From: Saccopteryx bilineata
Lineage: Eukaryota > Chordata > Mammalia > Chiroptera > Emballonuridae
Reading direction: 5' to 3'
NCBI RefSeq assembly: GCF_036850765.1
Contig: NC_089490.1
Location: 126,136,522 to 126,200,521, forward strand
DNA: 64,000 bases
A program made the position numbers and the translations under genes. Shown here in pieces: positions 45,722 to 55,610 of the stretch. Positions within the stretch are counted from its first letter, which is position 1; every line of letters begins with the position of its first letter. The notes beneath the pieces were generated by a model. It was not told the DNA's origin. It ran no database searches and saw only the letters and a list, made by a program, of their open reading frames with translations.

Positions 45722-48096
45722 CTGAGGGTGGTTTTGTTGATAGTATTAATGAGATTTAATAAAGAATAAAAAGTTAAAAAAAATAAAAAATCAAAAAGAG
45801 TTGTTTTTTTTAAAAAAAATTAATAATGAAATAAAGAAAAATAAAATAATAATTTTTTAAAAAAAGGAAATTATTTCCCCCCTCCTTTTTTCCTCTCCTC
45901 TCCCCTTTTTCTTGAGAAAATCTTGTGGTGAACTGTGAATTATAACAAACAATGCCTGTGATGGAGGTCCTGAATTGGGGAAAAGTAATAAAGTGGCAAA
46001 AAAAAAAGAAAAAAAAAGGAAAAAAAAAGGGGGGGGCGGTATGGACCCACAAAAAGCAAATAAGGAAAAAATTTGGGTCAAGAATAAAATGATTTGCTTT
46101 TAGGTGTTGGTTGTCTAAGAGTTATGATGAGAGGAATAAGAGAACAGAAAAATGGGGGGACAAATTAAAAAAATACTATTGTATTTAGTGGAACAAGAAC
46201 TAGATAATATGGAGAGCCAGGGATGGGAGCACTGCTAGTGAGTTAAAAAGGTGAAGTAAAAACCCCCAAAATGCCACAAACATAAGTTTGAGTCCCAGAT
46301 AAGATAATTTGTTTGTTATTGAGGTTTGAATGAGAGGAGATGTAAAGGAGAAAGGAAGAAACTAATATAGAGGGAGAAAAGAAAGAGAGAGAGAGAAAAA
46401 AAGAGGGAACCAGTAAAAGAAGAAAAAAGAAAGGAGAGAGAGAGAGTTAAGGGTTTTGGAGAGCAACCCTCATAGAGAGAAAGGAAGAGGAGAAAAAAGA
46501 TAATGGGAGATGTAACACTTATGGGTAGTGTAGTTCAAGGAGAGGAGAGAGTAAGACCGGCAGAGAGTTAATCGGCCAAATTGGAGGAGGAAAAAAAGTA
46601 TCAAGAATGAAGATAAGAGAAACAAATGAACAAATATAATAAAATGGGATAGGTTATAAAGTCTGCAGATTATTCTTGATTTTGAGAGGTTATCTTCTTG
46701 TTTTTTCTTTTCTCTCCCTCTTCCTGGTCGGTGTCTCTGTACCCCAGGTTCTGCCCCTTTGGTACGCTCAGGTAGAGGTTTGCAGTTGATAAGTCTCTAT
46801 GGCAATGTCATGTATTGTGCTTTAGTCTCGTTGGGAGTCAAGGCTCATTAGCTTTCATAGGCTCCGACAGTGAGAGAGTCTGTGTTCCTGGAGCCTTTCT
46901 CCTAGTCTTTCCTTCCTCAATTAGTAGCCTGATAATCCAGCTATGGGGTTGTTGCTGCCTCTGCCTGGATAGTAAGAGGTTCAAAGAGCTGGCAACTCCC
47001 CACTCTATTTCCATTCAGCACAGGGCTCTGGGTAAGGCTCAGTCAGTCAGAGCTGCTAGCATAATCAGGCGGGCTTTCCGCCCACTCAAAGACCTCTGGC
47101 TCTGCCACTCTGTCCGGTAACACAGGTGGGCACCCACTTCCGGGGTGCTTGGAGGAAACTCTCATTCACTATCTGCGCGCGCAGACCAGGATATCCGGCC
47201 AGTAGTCTCACGCTCTGAGTGAAACCCCCAACCGCATGGAAATTTGCAGCGCTGGAATTCGCTCTCGCTCCGTCCCCGTGCGCGGCTTTTGCAAGGCGCT
47301 GGGGCGGCCCGAGATTCCGCTTTTGCCCACACAAAGGCCCCTGACTCTGCCCCTCTGTGCGATAACACGGGCGCGCCCTGCCGAGGCACTCGGAGGAATC
47401 GCTCACTACCTATCTGCGCGCGCACACCAGGATATGAGGCCGGCCGCGTTTCCCTGAGTGAAACCCTCACCAGCACGGAAAATTTCCACCGTTGGAATTA
47501 GTTCTCGCTCCCTCCCGTGCGCGGCTTTCCCCGGGCACTGGGGCTGCCCAGAGATTCTGCTTTCGGCCCACAGAAAGGCCTCTGACCCTGCCTCTCTGTG
47601 GGGCAACACGGACACCCACTTCTGGGGCTTAGGAAGAGATCTCTCGCCCACTAACTGCGCACCAACCAGGAGAACGGGTAAAATGGCTGCCCTGCTTGTC
47701 TTTCTTTGTTTGGGTTTGGCGCGAGTGTTAGCTTGTATTGCCCGGCTTGCCACAGGAACAGTTTTTCCTCCGCTAGGATCTCCGTGCCACAGCCTGGTTC
47801 GGCCTTTTGTGCGCGGCCTGGATGTATTCACCCCCTTTGCCCGCCTCAGTTTCTATATTCACAGTTACCAGAGAAAGCCACCCTGTTTAGGTTAGTGAGG
47901 AAGGCTGAGCATTTCTTACTCCCTATTTCCTTCAGGATTTGGTTATATATTTAGCCAATTTTTCACTCGACCATACCTTCGGGTGTATTGTGAAGCATCT
48001 GGAGGCTCCAAGTATAGGTTTTTCTGTTTCTGGTTGAAGATCTTGTTGAGTTTTGGGGGAGATTTATTGGTATCGCTTCCTACTCCGCCATTACTC
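45722..48096 (-). promoter_or_regulatory. L1 5' UTR / internal promoter
   Basis: About 2.4 kb upstream of ORF1. From its 5' end it has about 400 bp of unique sequence, a CpG-rich tandem-repeat section (47081-47680), then a long A/G-rich stretch in plus orientation (45780-46650). L1 5' UTRs carry an internal pol II promoter and often an antisense promoter (established for human and mouse). Activity here is inferred. ORFs on the plus strand (e.g. 47458-47895) are shadows. Confidence 0.85.
47081..47680 (-). repeat. Tandem ~240-bp monomers in the L1 5' UTR
   Basis: Three units begin with CCCACnCAAAGnCCnCTG-like starts at 47081, 47326 and 47567 (spacings 245 and 241). Shared landmarks are CTATCTGCGCGCGCA and CCAGGATAT (units 1 and 2), GAGTGAAACCC, and GCTGGGGC/ACTGGGGC before the next start. 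The third unit ends near 47680 at CCAACCAGGAGAACGG. Confidence 0.88.
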
Positions 48097-48240
48097 GGGT
48101 TATTTTATTCTTAAATAAATGACAGCCCAAGCAGTATGGTCAGCAAATAGAGCTCGTATCTACTTATAAATTTATAATAGATATAATGGTCTCCATCAGC
48201 TATTGTATATATTATGGTAGTGAATCAAGATATTTTTGTG

Positions 48241-48544
48241 GCCCTGGCCAGTTTGCTCAGTGGATAGAGCATAGGTCCAGCATGCAGACATCCCAGGTTC
48301 TATCCTCGGTCAGGGCACACATGAGAAGCGACCATCTGCTTCACTTCCCCTCCCTCTCCCCCTTCTCTCTCCCTTCTCTTCTCCCAGCCAGTGGCTGGAT
48401 TGGTTTGAGTATTGGCCCTGGGTGCTGAGAATAGCTCTGTTGGTCCAAGTATAGGTTCCAGGCAGGGGTTGCCAGGTAGACCCTGGTCAGGGATCATGTA
48501 GGAGTCTATTGCACTATCTTTCCTCCTTTCACTTAACAAAAAAG
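48241..48544 (+). mobile_element. Diverged long tRNA-SINE relative, copy 12
   Basis: The head reads GCCCTGGCCAGTTTGCTCAG and GGTTCTATCCTCGGTCAGGG, followed by ACACATGAGAAGCGACCATC. The body differs from the other eleven copies (GGCTGGATTGGTTTGAGTAT) and ends CACTTAACAAAAAAG. The flanks AGATATTTTTGTG and AGAGATTTTTGTC suggest a TSD. It is an older or separate subfamily. Confidence 0.8.
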
Positions 48545-48764
48545 AGAGATTTTTGTCAAGTTCTCGGCAGCTATAGGTTCCATTCTTTGACAGATTTTTA
48601 AAAACAGACAAATAAAATACCATCCATGATCACTATATAGTTCAAAATCTGAAAAAACTTAGTCTACCTCCTTGTTTGCCTCTAAGAAGTAATTAATAAA
48701 ACAGGTAATCCACAAGAGTTCACATTTCATTACTTTCACCTCCATTGTCAAGTAGGTGAATGGC

Positions 48765-48935
48765 TTATTAATCTGGTTACTTAATAATTCTGATATTCAT
48801 TTTTTCATCTTTAAAAGTGGAAACTATAATTATAAGGTGTTTCTAAAGAGTTGTAATAAAGTATATAAAGCACCTAGCATGCTTGTTACAGAATACTCAG
48901 TAATTGGTAGCTATATTTTCATAACATCAAATAAT
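48765..48935 (+). mobile_element. MIR SINE fossil
   Basis: TTTTTTCATCTTTAAAAGTGG, GAGTTGTAATAAAGTATATA and AAAGCACCTAGCATGC follow the MIR 3' half. Confidence 0.7.
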
Positions 48936-49154
48936 TCCAGGCAGTCAATTAGCTTCCCAAAAATGTTTAATATATTTACATAGAAAAACCAAGTATTGCT
49001 CTATTTTGTCAAATGGGTTGTTCTCGGTCAGACTGTAGTCAGGTGAGTATCTTGTGTAACACCTGCTTTTATTTGTCTGTTCTCCCTAGAAATCCTAATG
49101 GTGTAATGGCCCCAAGGTTTACAATGACTCTATGTCAGCCCTTCTGCACCTTTT

Positions 49155-49510
49155 TTTTTTTTTAGTAAGGTTTTTTTGTTTTTTTGTGGTTTTTTTTTTT
49201 ACAGAGGCAGAGATAGACAGGGACAGACAGACAGGAACGGAGAGAGATGAGAAGCATCAATCATCAGTTTCTCGTTGTGCGTTGCGACTTCTTAGTTGTT
49301 CATTGATTGCTTTCTCACATGTGCCTTGACCGCGGGCCTTCAGCAGACCGATCAACCTCCTGCTGGAGCCAGCGACCTTGGGTCCAAGCTGGTGAGCTCT
49401 TTGCTCAAGCCAGATGAGCCCGCGCTCAAGCTGGCGACCTCGAGGTCTCGAACCAGGTCCTTCCGCATCCCAGTCCGACGCTCTATCCACTGCGCCACCA
49501 CCTGGTCAGG
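49155..49510 (-). mobile_element. tRNA-SINE of the third family (short array)
   Basis: The head end reads TCCACTGCGCCACCACCTGG. The centre has only about four CTTGAGC-type units. A near-perfect 16-bp TSD CCCTTCTGCACCTTTT (49139-49154) / CCCTTCTGCAACTTTT (49511-49526) brackets it. Confidence 0.94.
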
Positions 49511-49526
49511 CCCTTCTGCAACTTTT

Positions 49527-50539
49527 GTGAGACTGAGGGCCGCTTCTAGCACTGCTCTAGGTAGAATGCTGGGATGCATGGTTTGGATTCTGCTTTCTAA
49601 GCTACTGCATTTGTTCCATGGACCCTATTTTTCCCACTGACCCAAATGGAAGGTAGAAGGAAAACAATTGCATCCATAAAATAAGAATATATTTCATACC
49701 TTCAAAAGTACCTTTGTGCAGACTAAGCTGTGTTCACAAAGAGAGCTGATGATGATTAGTGTATAATTCAGGGAAAACAGCAGGGAGTTAGACTTTCCTT
49801 AAATTTGCTGAGATAGAACAATCTGGCAGTAGACTTGACCTATTCTAGCATCATGGCAAGATCACTTATTTTTAAATACACCTTTCTGAATGTTAAATGA
49901 CCACACCAACGTATTATATAAATACTCCAAAGTGAGGAGATAATTTCTTAGCGGTTTCACTGACATTTGCTCTCAGTGCTACTGAGAAGTATGTGGGAAT
50001 GCAAATAGTCAGTTTTATCGATTAGTTCTGTGACTTTGGTCAGGGACCAAATTCTATCTTGAACATCCTTATACTGTTGCACACTGTAGGTGCTTTTAAA
50101 ATATCTTAAACGGAGACTGAGTCAAACTGCCCTAGTCCTAGGTGCAAAATAATCCCCAAGGCACTGTTGTAGAGACCAGTGAAGACTGGCTGGGGACTCC
50201 AGAGCTTTTAAAAACAAATATATGAGTGAGTTCACAAATAGCCCAGCATCTCTATAAACACTTATTTCAAAAACAAATACCTCAATGGGAAAAACGCCTT
50301 TGTCAGTCGGATTGCAGGATTTAAAAAGAAAGAGAAGAACCTATTCCTTTGTTGGAAAATAAACATTTTTGTTTCTGGAAACAACTTCACAGCTTGGCTC
50401 CTAGCAATGCCTATTTTGGATTAAACTGTCTATTAATTAAACTGAAATGATTTAAACATTAATCACCTTGCATTGCGCCTCTTAGAAAACATAAACAAAA
50501 CCTAAAAACACCTGGGGTTTGGAGCTGGGACAACAGATA
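49527..50539. other. Upstream flank of SSPN, no gene seen
   Basis: Non-repetitive AT-rich sequence between the last SINE and the CpG-rich SSPN promoter. I recognise no exon. The absence of recent insertions in this kilobase fits a proximal regulatory region, which is inference. Confidence 0.5.
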
Positions 50540-51142
50540 ACCTCTTCCCCGCCCCCAAGCAGCCAGCCTGTCAAACTGCGCAGGATTTAAGAGGACAAGC
50601 GACCCGCGCCAGCCCCACGGGCGACTGGCAAACCTTGCTTGTGGGCCCAGCAGGCGCTGCGTCCCGGCGCGTTGGCAGTTGGCGACCCCCCTCGGCTACC
50701 CCTCTGCTGAGGGCTCCCTGTGGCCTTTGGAGGCTCCGCGAGTCGACTCCAAATGTTTTCCATATTTGTTCAGCCTCCGTAATTCGAATACCAGGGCAGG
50801 CTCTGTCCGCCCAGCGCCGCGCTCGGGGCCCAGCGCGCCGTACACGCACCCACCCACGCAGCCGCCATGGGCAAGGACAAGCAGCCCCGCGGCCAACGCA
50901 GGCAGGGGGGGTTGCCGGCCACGGGCGCCGCCGGGCCCGACGACATGGAGCCGAAGAAGGGCAAGGGGGCCCCGGAGGAGTACGGGGAGGAGGCCCGGAC
51001 GTGCTGCGGCTGCCGGTTCCCGCTGCTGCTCGCCCTGCTGCAGTTGGCCTTGGGCATCGCCGTGACCGTGGTGGGCTTTCTCATGGCGAGCATCAGCTCC
51101 TCCCTGCTAGTCAGGGACACTCCATTTTGGGCTGGGATCATT
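50540..51142 (+). promoter_or_regulatory. SSPN: SSPN CpG-rich promoter and 5' UTR region
   Basis: The sequence turns abruptly GC- and CpG-rich at about 50540, in contrast to the AT-rich flank. It contains a GC box CCCCGCCCCC (50547-50556) and a CArG-like CCATATTTGT (50760-50769), one base from the CC(A/T)6GG consensus for SRF. There is no convincing TATA box. The transcription start cannot be set from sequence. CpG richness continues to about 51350 into intron 1. Confidence 0.75.
50867..51142 (+). CDS. SSPN: Sarcospan (SSPN) coding exon 1
   Basis: Sarcospan is a four-pass membrane protein of the dystrophin-glycoprotein complex in the muscle sarcolemma, associated with the sarcoglycans. The exon encodes residues 1-92. 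A proline/glycine/lysine-rich cytosolic N-terminus (starting MGKDKQPRGQ) is followed by a cysteine cluster TCCGCR (45-50) and the first transmembrane helix (about 51-73, LLLALLQLALGIAVTVVGF), then a short loop ending TPFWAGII. It agrees closely with the mammalian SSPN N-terminus as I recall it (243 aa in human). The start has an ideal Kozak context (GCCGCCATGG). The exon ends in phase 0 at ATT|GTAAGC (donor GT at 51143-51144). Later exons lie beyond the window. It is the only host coding sequence recognised here. Confidence 0.96.
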
Positions 51143-51834
51143 GTAAGCATCAAGTCTGTTTTGCCTATGCGCGTTTGCCGAGCAGGAATGCAAAGCCGCA
51201 TGGTCGAGTCACAACTAACCCAGCTGCATGCATGCGCCCTTCCCCAGCTCCACTCTAACTCGCGCTCTGCTCGGTCACCGATGCCTGCCGCACTTGGCTT
51301 GCCTGGGCGCCCGGCGGGCGCCGGACGACTCGCGCCCCCTCTCCTGCTTGTAGCTCCGAACGCCTCCAGTGAGCCTGACTCTGCAGCTGGGGAGGCCAGG
51401 CAGAGGCTGCTGATTTTGGTCAAATAGCACATTCACTTTGGCTCTTTTCTTACCGTAGTCCTGGACCCCACCCCTGTCCGTCAATAAGTAACGAACAGTG
51501 AAGTAGTTCATTTTAGAATAAGTATGTTAGGAAAAATCCTGTACTTGGAGTTGCCCCATTGGGTAGTAGTAATTTATTCTTCACATTTGAGGTTCCATTA
51601 GTAAGATTTACAAAATATTGGCTGAAAGCAGGAAAGGGGAATACAGCAAGCACAACCTTAATCTGCTGGAGTCTAAAGTGAGATGAACCCAGGGCTCTAG
51701 CTGTGGCAGAAGTTTTTTGGGGACTCTCCTAATAGATGTACTGTTCTAAGCAGAACACTGCTCCGCTGTTGTGAGGGTTGAGACCCACAGCGTACTTGGC
51801 GTAATTAAATAAATTCTTTGATATGAAATGGGTG

Positions 51835-52070
51835 CTGATTATTGAGTACCTACTGTGTGCCTGTCCTGCTAGAGACCATATATATTTTCTTCTTTTTTTT
51901 TCTAATCCTCATATCAACCTTATGGGATAGTTCTTATTCCATTTCTTAAATGAGAGAACGGAGGGCAGACTCACTCAGGGTCATGAGTTGGCAAAGTTGG
52001 ACAACCAGCAAGTTGATTCTTTTTTTGCACTGGACAACATCTGCCATTTTCCTCATTAAGCCACACTGCC
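51835..52070 (-). mobile_element. MIR SINE fossil
   Basis: TATTGAGTACCTACTGTGTGC, AATCCTCATATCAACCTTATG and CACTCAGGGTCATGAGTTGG fit MIR in reverse orientation. Confidence 0.75.
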
Positions 52071-52284
52071 ACCACATTTGGTTCGTATTTTAGTATATAC
52101 TTTTTTTTTTTGCCTGTAGAGTCTGATTTATTTTTAAAGGCCTCTTGCATAATAAGGGCCTGATATTATGAAAAATGTCTTACATTGATTAACAGGGCAT
52201 TTTTGTACAGAATGTAGTTTTAACATTATGTTATATATAGTGCCTTGTGATTTACTAAAATCTCATTAATCCATGAAACAACAC

Positions 52285-52390
52285 TTTCAGATGAGAACTA
52301 GTTTTCCTCTTTGGACATTAAGAGAAGTGACATGGCATTCTCAGGGCCCAGATATTAAAAGTGGCCGAGTCAGGCGAGAACCACACTTTT
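52285..52390 (-). mobile_element. MIR fragment
   Basis: AGATGAGAACTAGTTTTCC, CATTAAGAGAAGTGACATGG and GTGGCCGAGTCAGGCGAGAA match the MIR reverse complement weakly. Confidence 0.6.
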
Positions 52391-53324
52391 GGCTCTAGTC
52401 TCACATTGCATCATCACTGCTGTTACTGACCACAAGGGCTATAACTCATAAGCAACCCTCAAAATAATTTTATATCAGGGCAGATGTTAAAAACTCCTGA
52501 TTAATATGCATCAAGGTAGGTATTTCCTAATTAAGATTATTTGACTCACAAAATCTTGCAGAGTAATTTAAAACTTTTAATTTGTGTACTAAGAATTGCC
52601 ACAAAATTATCATGATTGGAGTTTTCTAAATCAAGTGATTTTAAAAATAGCTTTTAACTAAGATATATACTGGGTATTTTAGTCACCCCAATGACTGTCA
52701 GAATACTAAAGGGGAAAAAAAGTCTGTCCTTTATGGCTGGGTGAATTAAAAGGAAAAAAGGAATGAAACTCCTTTGTTCGATGGTTTTGAATATTATTTG
52801 TGAATGTGTTTTCTATCTTTTCTTTATTTCAACTTGTAAAAGCCCAGTATCAAACAGCAAATTAGATGGGAAAAAAATTTTGTCTTAATGTGTAAGGGAT
52901 GGCAGTACAAATCATGCAACTCTGAAATTTCGAGAGCTCCTATTAGGAGCATCACATGGACTCTCCCTGGGTGTGGTACACAGAGTTTTGTCTCTAGGCA
53001 GGTCTTTCTTCTCTCCAGTTTTCTAGTTTATAATGTCGGATCTACTTGATGTTTGTTTGTAGTGATATCTGTAGTGGTATTTATAATCTTAAGTTTTCTT
53101 TAGAAAACTTGGAGTATATTTGTAGAGCGGAGTGGTTAATGGAGACGCCTTCTGAGGAGCCAGGCCAGGACAAACTCTCATCCCAGCTGGACCAACGCTG
53201 CAGGCAGTGTGACGCTCACCGTGCCTGCTGTCCTCGCCTCACTGTCTGTGGTTGTTCTTCCGAGCTTTCAGGAATGGGAAAAGGCAGAGAGGCAGGATGG
53301 TGACGGGCAGAAGCATAAACACTG

Positions 53325-53530
53325 CACCTGTGTTCCAGCCCCCGCTCGGCCATTATTCCCTGAGTAACTGTGGGCAAGTTACTTAACCTCTTTAGGTTTC
53401 CATTTGGTCGTGATGGATGATAATAATAATTCCTACCTCTTAGGGTTGTCCTGAGGATTAAATGAATTAAGACATGTTCCGAGACTTAGAACAGTGCTCG
53501 CTAATGGTAACTATTCAGTGAGTTAGCTCT
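53325..53530 (+). mobile_element. MIR SINE fossil
   Basis: The order GTAACTGTGGGCAAGTTACTT, AACCTCTTTAGGTTTCCAT, GGGTTGTCCTGAGGATTAAAT, then TTAGAACAGTGCTCGC is diagnostic for MIR. Confidence 0.88.
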
Positions 53531-55479
53531 TTTTAGCAGTTAGTGAAGCAATCACTGGTAGTGGCACTCTTCAAATTAGAAGTGGCTCTATTTTATCTCT
53601 AGTCTTGCAGAACAATCATTTTGGACTGGCTACATTTCCCAGACATGTTTGAATCCTGGAAGGGATATCAATTGGCCATCTCACCTTTTCTGTTCTTAAC
53701 CAAGTTACTATGAATATCTTACCGTTATTAGGTTAGTCCAGTACTCTCTGAATCTATCTGGATGTTTATACAAATTAACTTATACAAATGGTCCCCTCGG
53801 GGTCATTTTCTCTAGTGATATTGGGTGATTCTGGTCTGCTATATCCCTCAGGGAATACTGGAAAGTTTGCCCTGTTGCAGAGCCCTGTGAGACCAAAGCA
53901 GTACAGGTTGGTAATCCATGAGGCTGAGGCAGAGTCACACCCGCTTCCAGAATTTAGGCTGAATTTAAGCAGGGTCCCCAGACAGATGCACTTACCCCAT
54001 TAGCAGCTTTGCATGCTTAACTAGTGTTATTCATTCTACAAGGATTCCCATTACCTTGGGACTTGGGCATTGCCATTCCCATAATTGAATGTTGGTGTAT
54101 GGATACATCTACTGAGGTGACTTCTTGTCAACAAGTGTTTGGGTGACTTATTGAATATTCAGTGAACTTCTGGTTACAGATTGAAAAAGCCCTTGCAGAT
54201 CTATGATCAGAGAGTTATGTCTAGTGAAACTTTAGGAGAACAAATAGGTTATTTCTTGCCTATCCATAATAATGACTTCCTCATATAAGAGAAATGACTG
54301 AAGTATTTTTACTTCAGTTACAAAAGGTTCCTGTAAAGGAAAAAAAATAGAATGGAGGTACTATGGACACTACTTAACTTATCAAAGTGCCATTCTCTCA
54401 AAATTCTTTACAAATGGTTTAAGGGTTGTAAGTCACACCAGAATGACAATACAAAGTGAAACAGGGTCTTTGAAGATAAACTTGTCTAGGGGTAGGGGAT
54501 CCTAAGCAGTGCAAGTTTGCTTTGCATTTTGTTCTATCAGTGGCTTGAGTAGCTGGGTCAAAAAGGCATGTAAGGTTGCTCATCATTCCAGAATTCTTAC
54601 TGATGAAAAATGAGTATGGATTGAAGGAATCTAAGAACTTTGGGCCTTTACTTACTTCTTACTCAAATGAATATGATTTTGGTTGAGGTGAAGTACCACA
54701 TATTTTAACTTAGGCTTACTTTTCTTTATTTCATAACATATATTGGGAGTATCCACCATGTTAGGCGTTGGTCTAAAAATAATGAAATTATATGCCAGGA
54801 GGATATCTCCAGAGATAGTGATGGACATGTGCCCTTACCATATCTGACAGTAATGAATACGTGTACTTCCGATTAGAAAACTTAACCTACACAAGTATTT
54901 TTAAAGCCCATTTACCTTTCAAAGCATTTCCCTTACAGGGATATGTTTGCTTTGGCACCTACCTCTACTCTGAAGTCAGTTTAAGAGCAGACTCTTGTCT
55001 TGCCTCTCATCCCCAATAAGGATGCTTAATATTTAGTCGTTAGTCTGTTGGCCTTTACAGGTAATATTCCCATGGAAAATAGCATTTCTTTGCCTTATTG
55101 TGGTTTTTAGCTTTCCTCATTCTCTTTCCATTATTCCCATACCCCACCCAAGTAGGATAAAAATCTTGATATATATATACCACATTAATCACATTAGAAA
55201 GTTTAAAGAAAGGGCTTAAAAGGAAGGGAAAAATGTTTCTTTTTCTTAATGTTATTCATAAAATTCAGCATATGAATCTGTCAAAATTAAGAGTCTTGTC
55301 AAGAATTTGAATAACGGTTTTCACATGTTAACTTACACTAAGGAATTCAAAATTCAGGTTTATTCCAATTTTTAAAATCTATTTTTAATTTGACTACATG
55401 GAAGGAAAAATTGGTAGTTATTTGTTTTAAAACAGAATATACCCCAAAATTTACAATTAGATATATAACATATAGCAAG

Positions 55480-55610
55480 TAGTTAGAACAGATATTGTTA
55501 TTATCCTTAATTTATAAGTAGAGAAACTAAGATGTATGATTTAGCTAAATTATTTGATCATGGTTATGAAAAGAAACTAGAAGTGAGGAAGGTTTGGCCT
55601 TGGGGTTTTG
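55480..55610 (-). mobile_element. MIR fragment (weak)
   Basis: TATTATCCTTAATTTATAAGT, AGAGAAACTAAGATGTATGA and TTTGATCATGGTTATGAAAAG are compatible with a heavily diverged MIR. Confidence 0.45.

Larger units (their letters stand above)
40325..48096 (-). mobile_element. Full-length L1 retrotransposon
   Basis: A complete element of about 7.8 kb in minus orientation. It has a 5' UTR (48096-45722), ORF1 (45721-44600), a 202-bp spacer, ORF2 (44397-40575), a 3' UTR with a G-rich tract and a terminal A tail (poly-T at 40325-40333). A perfect 10-bp target duplication GGGTTATTTT lies at 40315-40324 and 48097-48106, and the target has a T-rich/A-rich junction as expected for the L1 endonuclease. The 5' end reads GAGTAATGGCGGAGTAGGAA, analogous to the GC-rich start of other mammalian L1s. 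The TSD and full length show that it inserted intact rather than 5'-truncated. It lies antisense to SSPN, with its promoter 2.8 kb upstream of the SSPN start codon. Confidence 0.96.

Noticed and set aside
47458..47895. 145-codon ORF with a hydrophobic segment
   Set aside because: Lies antisense in the CpG-rich L1 5' UTR. No protein family signature.
50635..51258. 207-codon plus-strand ORF and 220-codon minus-strand ORF over the SSPN promoter
   Set aside because: They overlap the real exon in other frames within CpG-rich DNA, where stops are rare. Low-complexity Arg/Ala/Pro composition.
50867..51427. 186-codon ORF extending SSPN exon 1 past 51142
   Set aside because: A strong donor (ATT|GTAAGC) falls where recalled SSPN homology stops. 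The following codons are intron with no family similarity.
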